64,000 nucleotides of DNA. It comes from Hormiphora californensis (Eukaryota; Ctenophora; Tentaculata; Cydippida; Pleurobrachiidae). The number at the start of each line of letters is the position of its first letter. The stretch's first letter is position 1. Of this stretch, positions 22,161 through 32,704 are shown one piece after another. Location: NCBI GenBank assembly GCA_020137815.1, contig CM035354.1, forward strand, positions 1,003,386 to 1,067,385, written 5' to 3'. Under the pieces are notes generated by a model. The model was given only the letters and a program-made list of their open reading frames with translations. It did not search any database and was not told where the DNA came from. A program made the translations under genes and the position numbers.

Positions 22161-22801
22161 AGAAAGTCCAGGGTTGCTGGCACCCTCACGAACTCTCCCA
22201 TTTCTTATACGTGTTTTATATTTGTGAATTTTGCTTGCCTGCTGCAGTTTTTTCCCGTCCCCCTGAGTTTTATTTTTCTACGAGATTTATTCTTTTTTTA
22301 CTACTACACGTTTTAATTTTTATATCGCTCCCCCCTTTTTCCCCCTGTAATCTTTAACCCTGCCCTTGTTGACCACTTTACGCTTTTTAGCCCTTTTATT
22401 TTGTCTTTTTAATTTATTTATTTATTCCCTTCATGTACGTTTTCCTTTTATACCCGAGCGCCATGTTTTTGCCTAATGATTTTAAATTTAAATTTAACTT
22501 TAAACACCTTAGCATCTTTAACTTTCTTTTTCATCTGACAATGAAGTACCATTATAGATGATATTGTTTAAATCCTGTTTAAATCCTGTTTAAATCCTGT
22601 GTGTGAATCTCCTGTTATCTAACGTGCTGCTCTCATGCTGTGGTGAGTCTCCGGTGAGCTGTGTCTCCTGGAGTTGCATTATAGAAAGAGGAGACTTGGC
22701 AGACGGCAGTTGGTATACACGTCTGTAGGGCACTCCATCTTTACGGAGACGGGATCAGCGAGGGCCCGCCGAGGAGACTGAAAAGTGAAAAGTGCAACTG
22801 T

Positions 22802-22922
22802 TAAAGTGCGTTTCAAACGACTTGACCTGAGATTCCTGGAAATTCAGGATTTCCCCTTTGTAAATACACGCGCAATGCTCCAAATTCCAAGAATTGAGGG
22901 TCAAGTCGCTTGAAACGGACTT
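22802..22922. mobile_element. Third copy of the 122-bp TA-flanked MITE, inverted
   Basis: It starts TAAAGTGCGTTTCAAACGAC and ends CGCTTGAAACGGACTT. Internal blocks are in reverse order relative to the copies at 21831-22074. Confidence 0.8.
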
Positions 22923-23451
22923 CAACAAAAAAACAAACAAAATAAAAGAGGCCGAGATTTTTAAAAGTCAGCCGACCCGTGCGTGTCAAAATACGCGCGC
23001 AAAGAGGATCGACAGCGCATTTTGACTACTGAATTTAATGCGCGTTTTTAACAAATATCACTCCAAAAAAAAAAAAAAAAACTCCAAAAAAATCCACATC
23101 GCGTTTTTTTTTTCTTTTTAAAGTCGAATTTTTTAATCAAGGGACAGGGGCCGCGCATTCAGAGAGGTCGCGCGGCGTTGTATTATATTTGCGCGTGACA
23201 ATCGAGATCAAGTTCCTGGCAATCTTAAGACCCTCTGGAAAAGTCAAATATTCTCCAGTCGCAATATGTAGGAGTATTCAGTGATCCGTCCATGTGCTCG
23301 GTTGAGGAGGCCATCAAGGACATGAGCATACTCGGAAATGTTCAGGTAGTGCACAGGTCGAGAACACAGGTAGTGCACAGTCACGCGCAAATCAAAATCA
23401 GGTAAGTCACATTGATGAGCCGCGCGAGTTTGAAAAATAGATTAAAATCTC
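22923..23451. other. Intergenic with a LINE-associated fragment
   Basis: At 23310-23360 the sequence contains GAGCATACTCGGAAATGTTC, the reverse complement of sequence just upstream of the LINE RT (28825-28852). Otherwise AT-rich with A/T homopolymers; no gene seen. Confidence 0.5.
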
Positions 23452-23453
23452 TA

Positions 23454-23671
23454 GTGGAAGCTCTTACGGTATTTCCCACGCCCCGTGGGAAAGTTTTTGA
23501 CCGTGGGAAAGTTTTCAAACCGTGGGAAAAGAGAGATACATACAATAACATACAAAAAATAATTATTTTTTTAAAGTTATTGTATGTATCTCTCTTTTCC
23601 CACGGTTTGAAAACTTTCCCACGATCAAAAACTTTCCCACGGGGCGTGGGAAATACCGTAAGAGCTTCCAC
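23454..23671. mobile_element. 218-bp TA-flanked palindromic MITE
   Basis: GTGGAAGCTCTTACGGTATT at the left is matched by AATACCGTAAGAGCTTCCAC at the right, and the arms pair for about 95 bp. They include repeats of CCGTGGGAAA. TA dinucleotides flank both ends (23452-23453 and 23672-23673). Confidence 0.85.
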
Positions 23672-23711
23672 TACTCTGGAATCTGTTCATTTCATCGCAG
23701 ACCTTCTCCAC

Positions 23712-23790
23712 GACCGTGTCCAGACCTTGTGCTGACCTTGTGCTCGACCTCGTGCTCGACCTCGTGCTTGATCTCGTGCTTGACCAATGA
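23712..23790. repeat. 14-bp minisatellite GACCTTGTGCTC(GACCT)
   Basis: Five or so degenerate copies, followed by a CT microsatellite. The same word occurs in inverted pairs at 28680-28712 and 28793-28828, beside the LINE RT. Confidence 0.65.
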
Positions 23791-23800
23791 CCTCTCTCTG

Positions 23801-23882
<82 letters not shown>

Positions 23883-24282
23883 CCTCCCTCTCTATCTTTT
23901 GTATGTCCCTGACCTCTGTTAGGCCGGTTGTCGATTGGGTTGGGTTGAGGTTTACCATATTAAATGTACCAGAACGCCCTATACCAAGTTAGGGCCTAAC
24001 ATTTACCGCTTACCGATGTGAAAGCCACCCTTTCCATTTAGGATGTTTGTAAAAATGAAAAAAACAGGATAAATTAGTAAAACTACAATCCCAGAAGCAG
24101 TTGGAGGTGTTTACTATCATGATGGAGGAGCTTGAGGATATTCACTAAAATTATAGCTTTGACTTTACTCATAACTCCAGGTAAGGTCCGCCGGCTACCT
24201 CCCCCTGGCCCCTCCCCTACTCCTGGACAGTGGACGTCATCTTTGAATCACCCATTTATGTCTAATTGGCTTTCTTTTCTTC

Positions 24283-25072
24283 ATGAGTCCTCCCTGTGTC
24301 GAACAGCTGGGAAGCAGAGCTGTCCCAACAAGGGCGCCACCCAACTACCATTTCTTTTCTTCGCTTCAATTACGTTTATCTATCTCTCATCATGAATGTG
24401 CGTTTTGCATAAAGATGGAGAGATGGATATGAAGAGATAGAGAGATAGAGAGATAGAGAGATAGAGAGATAGAGAGATAGAGAGATAGAGAGATTGAAAG
24501 ATTAAGGGATGGAGAGATAGAGAGATAGAGAGATAGAGAGATTGAGAGATTAAGGGATGGAGAGATGGAGAGATGGAGAGAGTCCTCCCTGTGTCGAACA
24601 GCTGGGAAGCAGAGCTGTCCCAACAAGGGCGCCACCCAACTACCATTTCTTTTCTTCGCTTCAATTACGTTTATCTGTCTCTAGTCATGAATGTGCGTTT
24701 TGCATGGAGATGGAGAGATGGATATGAAGAGATAGAGAGATGGAGATGGAGAGATGGAGAGATGGAGAGAGATGGAGAGATGGAGAGAGATGGAGAGAGA
24801 TGGAGAGAGATGGAGAGAGATGGAGAGATGGAGAGAGATGGAGAGAGATGGAGAGAGATGGAGAGAGATGGAGAGAGATGGAGAGAGATGGAGAGAGATG
24901 GAGAGAGATGGAGAGAGATGGAGAGAGATGGAGAGAGATGGAGAGAGATGGAGAGATGGAGAGATGGAATATGGAGATGGAGATGGAGATGGAGATGGAG
25001 ATGGAGGTGGAGATGGAGATGGAGATGGAGATGGAGATGGAGATGGAGATGGAGATGGAGATGGAGATGGAG
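24283..25072. repeat. Duplicated 300-bp block with GATAGA / GGAGAGA / GGAGAT microsatellites
   Basis: AGTCCTCCCTGTGTCGAACA begins near 24283 and again near 24580. Each copy is followed by the same 130 bp of unique sequence and then by expanded purine repeats (24419-24575 and 24710-25072). The second expansion changes from GGAGAGAGAT to pure GGAGAT at about 24970. Long Met-Glu-Arg-Trp-Arg or Ser-Ile-Ser-Ile open frames here are repeat translations. Confidence 0.85.
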
Positions 25073-25830
25073 ATTCTGGGTTTGGGAAGGGAGGGGGATG
25101 CGGAGGGGGGAGGGGTGTGGTAGTAGTGGATGTTTGTGTGGGGTGTCTGTGTGAAGGGTGAGCATGTGTAGGTCACCATGAACTGATTTGTAATCTCTAA
25201 ATTAGGCGATCTAATTTAGGCCCTACCCAGTACCCCACATCAGCGGAGAAAACCTTACTCTCGTTAATTAAGCTCTCATATTTAAGCAATCCAAAAACAA
25301 AAAGAATTTCTTCTATATCAAGAAACTAAACAAGTTGGGGGTGTTCTATTTTGTTGTGGTGTCTCTGAATTGTGTGATTTACATTTGAAAAGTTTCTCAC
25401 TAAAGCGTTTCTTAAAAATCGAGAGTAAGGTATATCTAAAAAGATGATGACAGTAGATAAATGTAGGATTTCCTAAAACCTGCTCCTAACCTCCGTACTG
25501 ATATCTAATCTCTTCATTAGGCCCTACCTCTCCACGTCCCAACAACCGATAAAAAAACTAAATAGATGTTGGATGTCCCTAAACCTGCTCCCATCCTTTG
25601 TACTGACTACTGATATATTCTCTCCTCATGCAGGGTCGAGACAGTGATATCTATTTGTTTGGAATATGACCAGATAGTATATGGGATCGCCTCATAACAA
25701 GCACAAAGCTGACAAAAAGCCCAGGACCAGTACACGATATTTAAATTAACCCTGTGCGATAGAAATTGGTAAGTCTCGTTAAAGTCAGAGTAGACAGAAA
25801 AAGAATTGGACAAGCTTGATTGATGTAGTA

Positions 25831-27185
25831 GAGCAGAACTCTCCGAGTATTTTCACTTTTCCCGCTCTGAAAAGATTAATTCCTCGCTCTATTATATTTG
25901 TTACCAGGGGGCTGGAACTCTATCTCGCTATGTTCTGTGGGCACTGGGCGTGTATGCCCGAACAGTGAACCTGCCCCGCCGTGTGTATAATAGAGAGCAA
26001 TTTCACAGCGAGGAATGTACCGCGCGGCCCAAAAAAAACTAAGGGTACGTTGGCCTTCTTTTCTCCCAGAATTTTGATTTCGATCACTCTGATATTTTGT
26101 CACAATATTTGTATAGTTACTCATTCGAGGAATCCGGAGTTTCAAAACATAAAAGTTTGAAGTTCATGAATGAACCCATTTTCTCGTTTTTCGGGGTTTT
26201 CCACGTTTTCTCATGGTTAAATTCGATTTTATTCTTAAAAATAGCAACCATGCATTAGAGTAAACAATAATAAATGGCAATCCGAGTTTTTATTAAAAAT
26301 GAATCAAGTTTAGTTGGTGAAATAAATGATTAAAAAACGGTCATTTTTACCAAACATCGATTTTAACCCGTTTTGACAAAAAATTGGTAAATTCAGGAGC
26401 TAAAAATTCGTACGGCCATTACACTTGATCGATATTGATGTTAGCCAGAATTTCGGCTCTCTATCTGAAAGTTCATTTTTACGACTGGAATGAATCCTAA
26501 ATGAACTTGAAAACAAGAAATCTATTCCAAACCGGAATTTCACAGTCGCCTTTGGGTAACGATTTTCTTTCAAATGCGACTAATTTTAGCTCAATTGGAC
26601 CACCACAAGAGACACAGTGGCCACTTTTCCAACACTAGGTCTGGTCAAGTGACCCCTATTGAACCGCTAGCGTCATTACTAAGTGCCAATAAGCAGGTGT
26701 AACGGTCACGTATCACGTATCACATCTCCTAATTAGGACGGTATACCGATACAGTGTCCGTTAGAATGTAAGTTCTCTTGCTAACACGTCATAATTTGAT
26801 GGGGATCACATGACCCAACCCAGACTTGGTAAACTGGTCACTGTGATTATTGTGGTGATCCAATTAAGCTCAAACTGGTCGCGTTCGAAAGAAAATCGAT
26901 AGCCAAACAAATTTGTAAAACTTTGGTACCAAAATATGGTCCCGTTTTGGCGTTCATTAAATGTTCATTCGGGCGAAAAAAATGAATTTTCATCCAGAGG
27001 GCTGAAACTCTGGATTCCTCGAATGAGTAACCATACAAATATTGTGACAAAATATCAGAGTGATTGAAATTAAATTTCTAGGAGAAAAGAAGGCCAACGT
27101 ACCCTTAGTTTTTTTTGGGCCGCGCGGTATCATTGTATCTTTTGAGAGCGGGAAAAATGGAAAATACTCGGAAAGTTATATGCTC
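25831..27185. mobile_element. 1.36-kb inverted-repeat element flanked by TA
   Basis: The left end TAGAGCAGAACTCTCCGAGT with TTCACTTTTCCCGCTCT is answered at the right by AGAGCGGGAAAAATGG and CGGAAAGTTATATGCTCTA. The next inner arms (26015-26150 against 27001-27130) also pair, including GGGTACGTTGGCCTTCTTTT. The interior has no coding frame worth naming. Its right-hand TA (27186-27187) is also the left flank of the next MITE. Confidence 0.75.
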
Positions 27186-27187
27186 TA

Positions 27188-27339
27188 AAGTCGGACTTTT
27201 TTGAAGTTGTCACCCCCCGTTTCGTGCGCGGAATGTTTTTGCACGTCACATCACATGTTAACGTGTGGTGTGCACGTCAAAATTGATAAATTTCACATGC
27301 GCGGTCATTTTGGGGTGACAACTTCAAAATATCCGACTT
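27188..27339. mobile_element. 152-bp TA-flanked MITE, family with 31.2-31.7 kb copies
   Basis: It starts AAGTCGGACTTTTTTGAAGT and ends ACTTCAAAATATCCGACTT, with an internal palindrome CACATGTTAACGTGTG. TA flanks both sides. Its length equals that of the three copies at 31214-31691. Confidence 0.8.
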
Positions 27340-28680
27340 TACTACCTCAATCAAGCTTCTCCAATTCTGCTTCTGTCCACTCTCACTTCAATGCGTACGT
27401 CAGTATTCCCCACTGACCGGCTTCCTTCATTCATAGCTGTGACATGCATAACTAGAACTGTGACATGTGTATGTGTGTGTGTTTATAACTGTGTCAATAC
27501 ATTAATTGTCACTGAAAAGATAGTAATGTTGTTACTGTCCGAGTTATCTAGCTTATTCGGGTTTATAAATAAAAATATCAATATCCCCTATAACAAATGA
27601 AATTTTCATTTGTTATTGGGGATATTTCTTTGAAAAGGGATCAAGTGTACGGGTGTGGTTGTACCATAGTTTTGTGTTAGGACTATCCACTATAACTGTG
27701 TTACTGTTATTGTAAACTTAAATTGTAAATTGTTTTTTCCATTTCAGTAACTGAAGGAGCTGCTAGTGCAAAACTATATGTGGAGGACTACAAAATATAT
27801 AAATAGAGGACTACAAGTGCAAGTGCAGTACAGTGCAAGGGGATCGCTAGTGTCTAATGAAGCCGGCTTATCAATTATTGGCGTAATGACGTGGCTGCTC
27901 TGACTTACGATGACATTGGATCTGGTATTAATAAAGATTTGACTCTACAAAGACCATAAAAAGGCCATGGACTCTATATTCTAAAATACTCGAAGCTTAT
28001 AAGAAGAGTCATACGACATACGGGCTGTGATTGTGGCTGTGATGAGCTGTCGAGGTGAGAGGACATGTAGATTTCATGGGTGTAAAGTAACTGTGAAAGT
28101 TGTGTTTTCTCCTTTTGGTCGGGATACGAACTGAATAGGGTTTTATTGTAGAACAACGCTACGTTCTACAATATGATATCAAAATTAAAACCCGTCGAAT
28201 ACTCTAGTACTCATTTCATAAAGCTGGTCAGTGGTCCAGATCCGGCCGGAAGGAGAAAACACAGCTTCCTCGTTAATTATGCGGCTAATCAACAATTTTC
28301 TCTCAATAGCTGAGAAACTGATACTGATAGTTCCCATAATTTATGTGAAAAATGCGGATCTGTGTGTTATATTTATAATTATCAATTGCCTGATTACCAT
28401 GCTATAATTCATTATCATATTTTTAATTTTGTTACCTTATTTATAAAACTAAAAGATGTTTATAATTTGACTCCCTACACTGGCGAAAAAAGGAAGATGC
28501 TACTGGTTCAAAGTTTCAAACATTGTTTGGTAATGTCATGTCATGTTTTTGTTCATCAGCAAGCTGCCGTCTGCCCTGGTAAATTGACGCCATCTGTGAC
28601 TTGATGGGAGAAACGGCTGACGCGGAGATCAACTCTGTGGGAATTTCGCGCGAGATTTCACGGCGCGCACGTCGTATGAA
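27340..28680. other. Intergenic, no supported gene
   Basis: AT-rich. A perfect inverted repeat ATATCCCCTATAACAAATGA / TCATTTGTTATTGGGGATAT lies at about 27576-27628. Short open frames show no recognisable domain and have no supporting splice structure. Confidence 0.5.
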
Positions 28681-28844
28681 AGGTCGAGCACGAGGTCGAG
28701 CACAAGGTCTGACCAGTCACGTGACCACTGCGCGTCGTTGAACCGCCGTTGAGCCGCAGCGCGAAAAAAAGTGCTGACATTGACCGGACCTTGTGCTCGA
28801 CCTTGTGCTCGACCTTCATGTGCTCGACCTGAACATTTCCGAGT

Positions 28845-31124
28845 ATGCTCATTCCTTCTACGACCTGCACGCTAGATGAACTTGACTTCACCCCTGGTTG
28901 TATTGAAGCTGCACTGGCTGAATTGGACCCCTACGCTGGAGCACCTTCAGATGACATACCTGCGGTTATACTATCAAAGTGCCGGAAACAGCTAGCATAC
29001 CCACTTTGGTTGCTCTGGAACCGTTCATTCACTGAGGGTGTTGTGCCAGGTTGTCTCAAACGGCAACAGGTGACTCCAATTTTCAAAAAGGGTTCAAAGA
29101 TGGAGGCTAAAAACTATCGCCCTGTTGCCCTCACATCCCATATGATAAAAACTTTCGAAAGGGTTGTGAGGAATAAAGTCGTAGATCACCTGGAGGGAAA
29201 TGGAATCTTCAATGATGGTCAGCACGGCTTTCGGAGAAATAGGAGTTGTCTGACCCAACTTTTGAACCACTATGACAACATCATGCGTGAACTGAATAAC
29301 GGTCTGGAAGTGGATGTTGTTTATTTGGATATGGAGAAGGCGTTCGATAAAGTCGATATCAAGGTTTTATTGGGCAAGCTTGAGAAGTATGGTATACGTG
29401 GAAGACTGCTCCGCTGGATTAGTGACTTTCTTTCAGCTAGAATACAGACAGTAGTGGTGGATGGAGTTCAGTCTCGGCCGGAACTCGTCATTAGTGGAGT
29501 CCCCCAGGGCACCGTTCTTGGCCCGCTTCTGTTCTTGGTTTATATGATAGACATTGAATCACTTCTTGCTGGAACAGTCCTAACATTTGCAGATGACTCC
29601 AAGCTGTGGAAAGCGATCAGGTCACTCAACGACAGAGATAACCTGCAGCTGAGTCTTAATGAATTTGGACGTTGGGCTTCAGACAACAATATGTCACTCC
29701 ATCAGGATAAGTTTGAGGTGATAAATTATACACTTCGCTCCACCCAACTCCTGAGGGAGCTCCCTTTCTCCACTGACAATTATCTTTACAATGGTCCCGG
29801 AGGCGAGACAATATCACCAAGTTTCACCGTGAGAGATCTAGGGGTCCTTGTATCTGCAGACTGCACTTGGTCAGAACACATAGGCAGCATTACTGCCAAG
29901 GCTAGACGCATGAGTGGCTGGGCACTTAGTGTGTTTCGAGATAGATCCGATGATACTATGCTAAGGCTATAAGCATACTGATCGTGATGATCATAATCAG
30001 GTCAGTGTGCGGAGATTTTGATGGTCACCATCAAAGAAGCGCACACACTGATGGTTATCATCATGATGGAGGCTTGATGCATCATGATGATCTCCAACCA
30101 TAGTGTGTTCACGTTTGATCATCATAAACCATAGTGTGCGCACGTTTGATCATCATAGACCATACTCAACTTGCTGTAACTTGCCTTTTGATCATGATCA
30201 TCATGACCAGTGTGCTCAGCATGATGATGCTATCTCCCCCTTGCCCAGTCGCGCGCTCTGAGAGGCTGTTGCATATCACGTGACCTGTACAACAGCCTCT
30301 CAGTGCGCGCGAATTCGTACACGTGGTACATATCACATGACTACAGTGCAGCCCTCCATAAGAATAAGATCAGAACGTGCGCACACTAGGTGTTGATGAT
30401 CATCATCCAACTTAAGAGACGGCTCCAGGGCCAGCTCTTACGTGATGATCATAATGTTCCGCACACTGCAGTTTTTTGCAGATGATGATGATCAAAACCA
30501 TGAGCACACTTCATCTTTTTAACTGATTATGATCATCACGATCAGTATGCTTATAGCCTTACGTTACTGAAGTCCATCATTAGGCCTCAGGTGGAGTACT
30601 GTTGTCCATTATGGAGCCCGGTGAAAAAGTCTGATATCGCCCTGGTTGAAGAGGCTCAAAGACACTTCACACGTAGGATTGAGAGCTGTTCCGGCATGGG
30701 GTACTGGGATCGGCTCCAACATCTTGGTATCTTGTCCCTCCAGCGGCGTCGTGAGCGATACATGATTATCCATGTCTGGAAGGTTCTTCATGAGGTAGTT
30801 CCAAACGGCACGGGTCTCCTGTTTACTGAGCACACCCGTCTTGGTACCAGAGCATTGGTCCCCCGTTACAATTACCTCGCTCAAAAATCCATATCTGGCC
30901 CTTATGACTCATCATTCGGTGTTAGAGGAGCACAGTTGTGGAATTCCCTACCCCGTGCAGTGAGAGAGGCAACATCACTGCTCGAGTTGAAACAGTCCCT
31001 TGGGTCCTACTTAACCACCATCCCCGACCAGCCACCTGTCCGCGGTTACCGGGTGGAGCACAGTAACTCCTTGATTGATTGGAGAAATGACCCCAGTGTG
31101 TTTAAAGAGATGGGCGAATCATAG
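28845..31124 (+). pseudogene. LINE (non-LTR) reverse transcriptase, split by a MITE
   Basis: The first part (28845-29972, 375 codons) has the RT motif series in order: PIFKKGSKMEAKNYRPVAL, DGQHGFRRNRSC, YLDMEKAFDKVD, SGVPQGTVLGPLLFLVYMID, and the catalytic TFADDSKLW. The second part (from about 30561 to 31124) continues with the thumb and C-terminal region: TLLKSIIRPQVEYCCPLWSP, then RRIESCSGMGYWDRL. Between them sits the 596-bp MITE at 29964-30559, which introduces a stop after a few codons. The two parts are also one base out of phase if one flanking TA is counted. The endonuclease domain is not visible upstream. The order and motifs are typical of jockey/CR1-like elements. The catalytic residues are intact, but the copy is dead as it stands. 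Confidence 0.88.
29964..30559. mobile_element. 596-bp palindromic TA-flanked MITE inserted in the LINE
   Basis: The ends are perfect inverted repeats of at least 36 bp (AGGCTATAAGCATACTGATC ... GATCAGTATGCTTATAGCCT), flanked by TA at 29962-29963 and 30560-30561. The body is full of GATCATCATGATC words and has a GC hairpin at about 30251-30310 (GAGAGGCTGTTG / CAACAGCCTCTC). It carries no transposase. Confidence 0.9.
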
Positions 31125-31213
31125 AAATGTGTTTTGCTTTTCATTGTCATTTGGCTGATACATATAACCTGCTGACTTTCCATGTCATCTGAGTGTTGGC
31201 TCCTTTTGAGCTA

Positions 31214-31691
31214 AAGTCCATTTTTATTCAACTGTTCACCCCTCAACTCGTGCGCGTGCGATATTTTAATTTACGCTGCGCGCGCTACACGTTAACATGT
31301 GATAAACGCGCAAAACAATTCCGCGCACGACTTTGGGGGGTGAACAGTTGAAAAAAAATGGACATTAAAGCTTTGTGTAAAGTCCATTTTTATTCAACTG
31401 TTCACCCCTCAACTCGTGCGCGTGCGATATTTTAATTTACGCTGCGCGCGCTACACGTTAACATGTGATAAACGCGCAAAAAAAATTCCGCGCACGACTT
31501 TGGGGGGTGAACAGTTGAAAAAAAATGGACATTACAATAATGTCCATTTTTTTTCAACTGTTCACCCCCCAAAGTCGTGCGCGGAATTGTTTTGCGCGTT
31601 TATCACATGTTAACGTGTAGCGTGCGCAGCGTAAATTAAAATATTGCACGCGCACGAGTTGAGGGGTGAACAGTTGAATAAAAATGGACTT
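31214..31691. mobile_element. Three clustered copies of the 152-bp MITE
   Basis: Copies at 31214-31365 and 31380-31532 point the same way; 31540-31691 is inverted. The ends are AAGTCCATTTTTATTCAACT and GTTGAAAAAAAATGGACAT, and each copy is flanked by TA. The interior palindrome ACACGTTAACATGTG is shared with the copy at 27188. Copies two and three face each other across a few bases, forming a large hairpin. Confidence 0.88.
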
Positions 31692-32010
31692 TACTAAATT
31701 AATTTACGAATGTTTACGAATGTTTACGAATGACTTGAACCCGGAAGCGTTGGAAAGATAATTTTAAGACCTTTTCAACGCAACCAAGATCAAGTCTTTA
31801 TCTTATCAGGAAGAGGAGATATGAGCAAAAACATTTAGCACGCGCAAAAAGACTTTGTAAATGCGCGGCCCCCTGTCCCTTGATTAAAAAATTCGACTAA
31901 AAAATATTTTTTTCTCCCGTCTCCACTTTGAAAAGCGCTGCCTTATCCCGCGCTGCGCGTGGCGCGGGGCCAGCAACGTTTGCCAAGTCTCCACTCTCCC
32001 CTTTCGATCA

Positions 32011-32306
32011 TAGGGATCCCTAAAAAAGTTCAGTATTTACACAGAGTTTACACAGTCTTTACTCAGTCGTTACACCCAGAGCGCCCGCGCCGCTCTGGGT
32101 GTAACGACTGCGTCTTTCGCACTCAATTTGCAGCGTTTTCGGAAACTTTTTTCGCCGCAGCGCTCAATTTTGTCAATTGTGCAGCACACAATCCAATATT
32201 TTCTTGGAAAAAGCCACTGTGCGCAGCACGCGCCGCTCTGGGTGTAACGACTGAGTAAAGACTGTGTAAACTCTGTGTAAATACTGAACTTTTTTAGGGA
32301 TCCCTA
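32011..32306. mobile_element. 296-bp MITE with ends TAGGGATCCCTA
   Basis: TAGGGATCCCTAAAAAAGTT at the left is mirrored by AACTTTTTTAGGGATCCCTA at the right, with about 90 bp of pairing on each side (ACACAGAGTTTACACAGTCT, CGTTACACCCAGAGCG). A one-ended copy lies at 12390. Confidence 0.88.
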
Positions 32307-32704
32307 TTGGCGGTGTAGCGTATGCCAACCTGTTTACAGGTGCACGTTGCTAAAAAGTATCTGCTATGCCAAATAACAATCTATCAACCCATATCTTTAG
32401 CCTGAGAGGCTCTACACAGTACACACCTTTTTGGCCTAAGCCCTAAGTCCAAACCTTTCTTAGGAAAACTGAACAAAGTACCCTACTGGCTACTGCATTA
32501 ATTAAAAAAGGTTATTGGTTCGAAACGTTTACAGAAATATACACTTGAATTGTTCAAACTTTTCATTCTGCGGAGCACGGACACAATGTCAGGCGACTCA
32601 GCTAAACACTACATTATCATTGTTTAGAATTTTACATTATTAGCACAAAAGTTGTTTTGTTCAAAGGGGGTCTAGCAACACAAAAGCAGGTCGCGACCAA
32701 TTCT

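Noticed and set aside
24573-25179. Open frames of 127-193 codons rich in Glu-Arg-Trp or Ile-Ser-His-Leu
   Set aside because: They are translations of GGAGAGA and GGAGAT microsatellites on both strands.
25876-26145. 89-codon minus-strand frame
   Set aside because: It lies within the arm of the 1.36-kb inverted-repeat element and has no domain.
28658-28891. 77-codon minus-strand frame
   Set aside because: It overlaps the minisatellite and the antisense strand of the LINE start.
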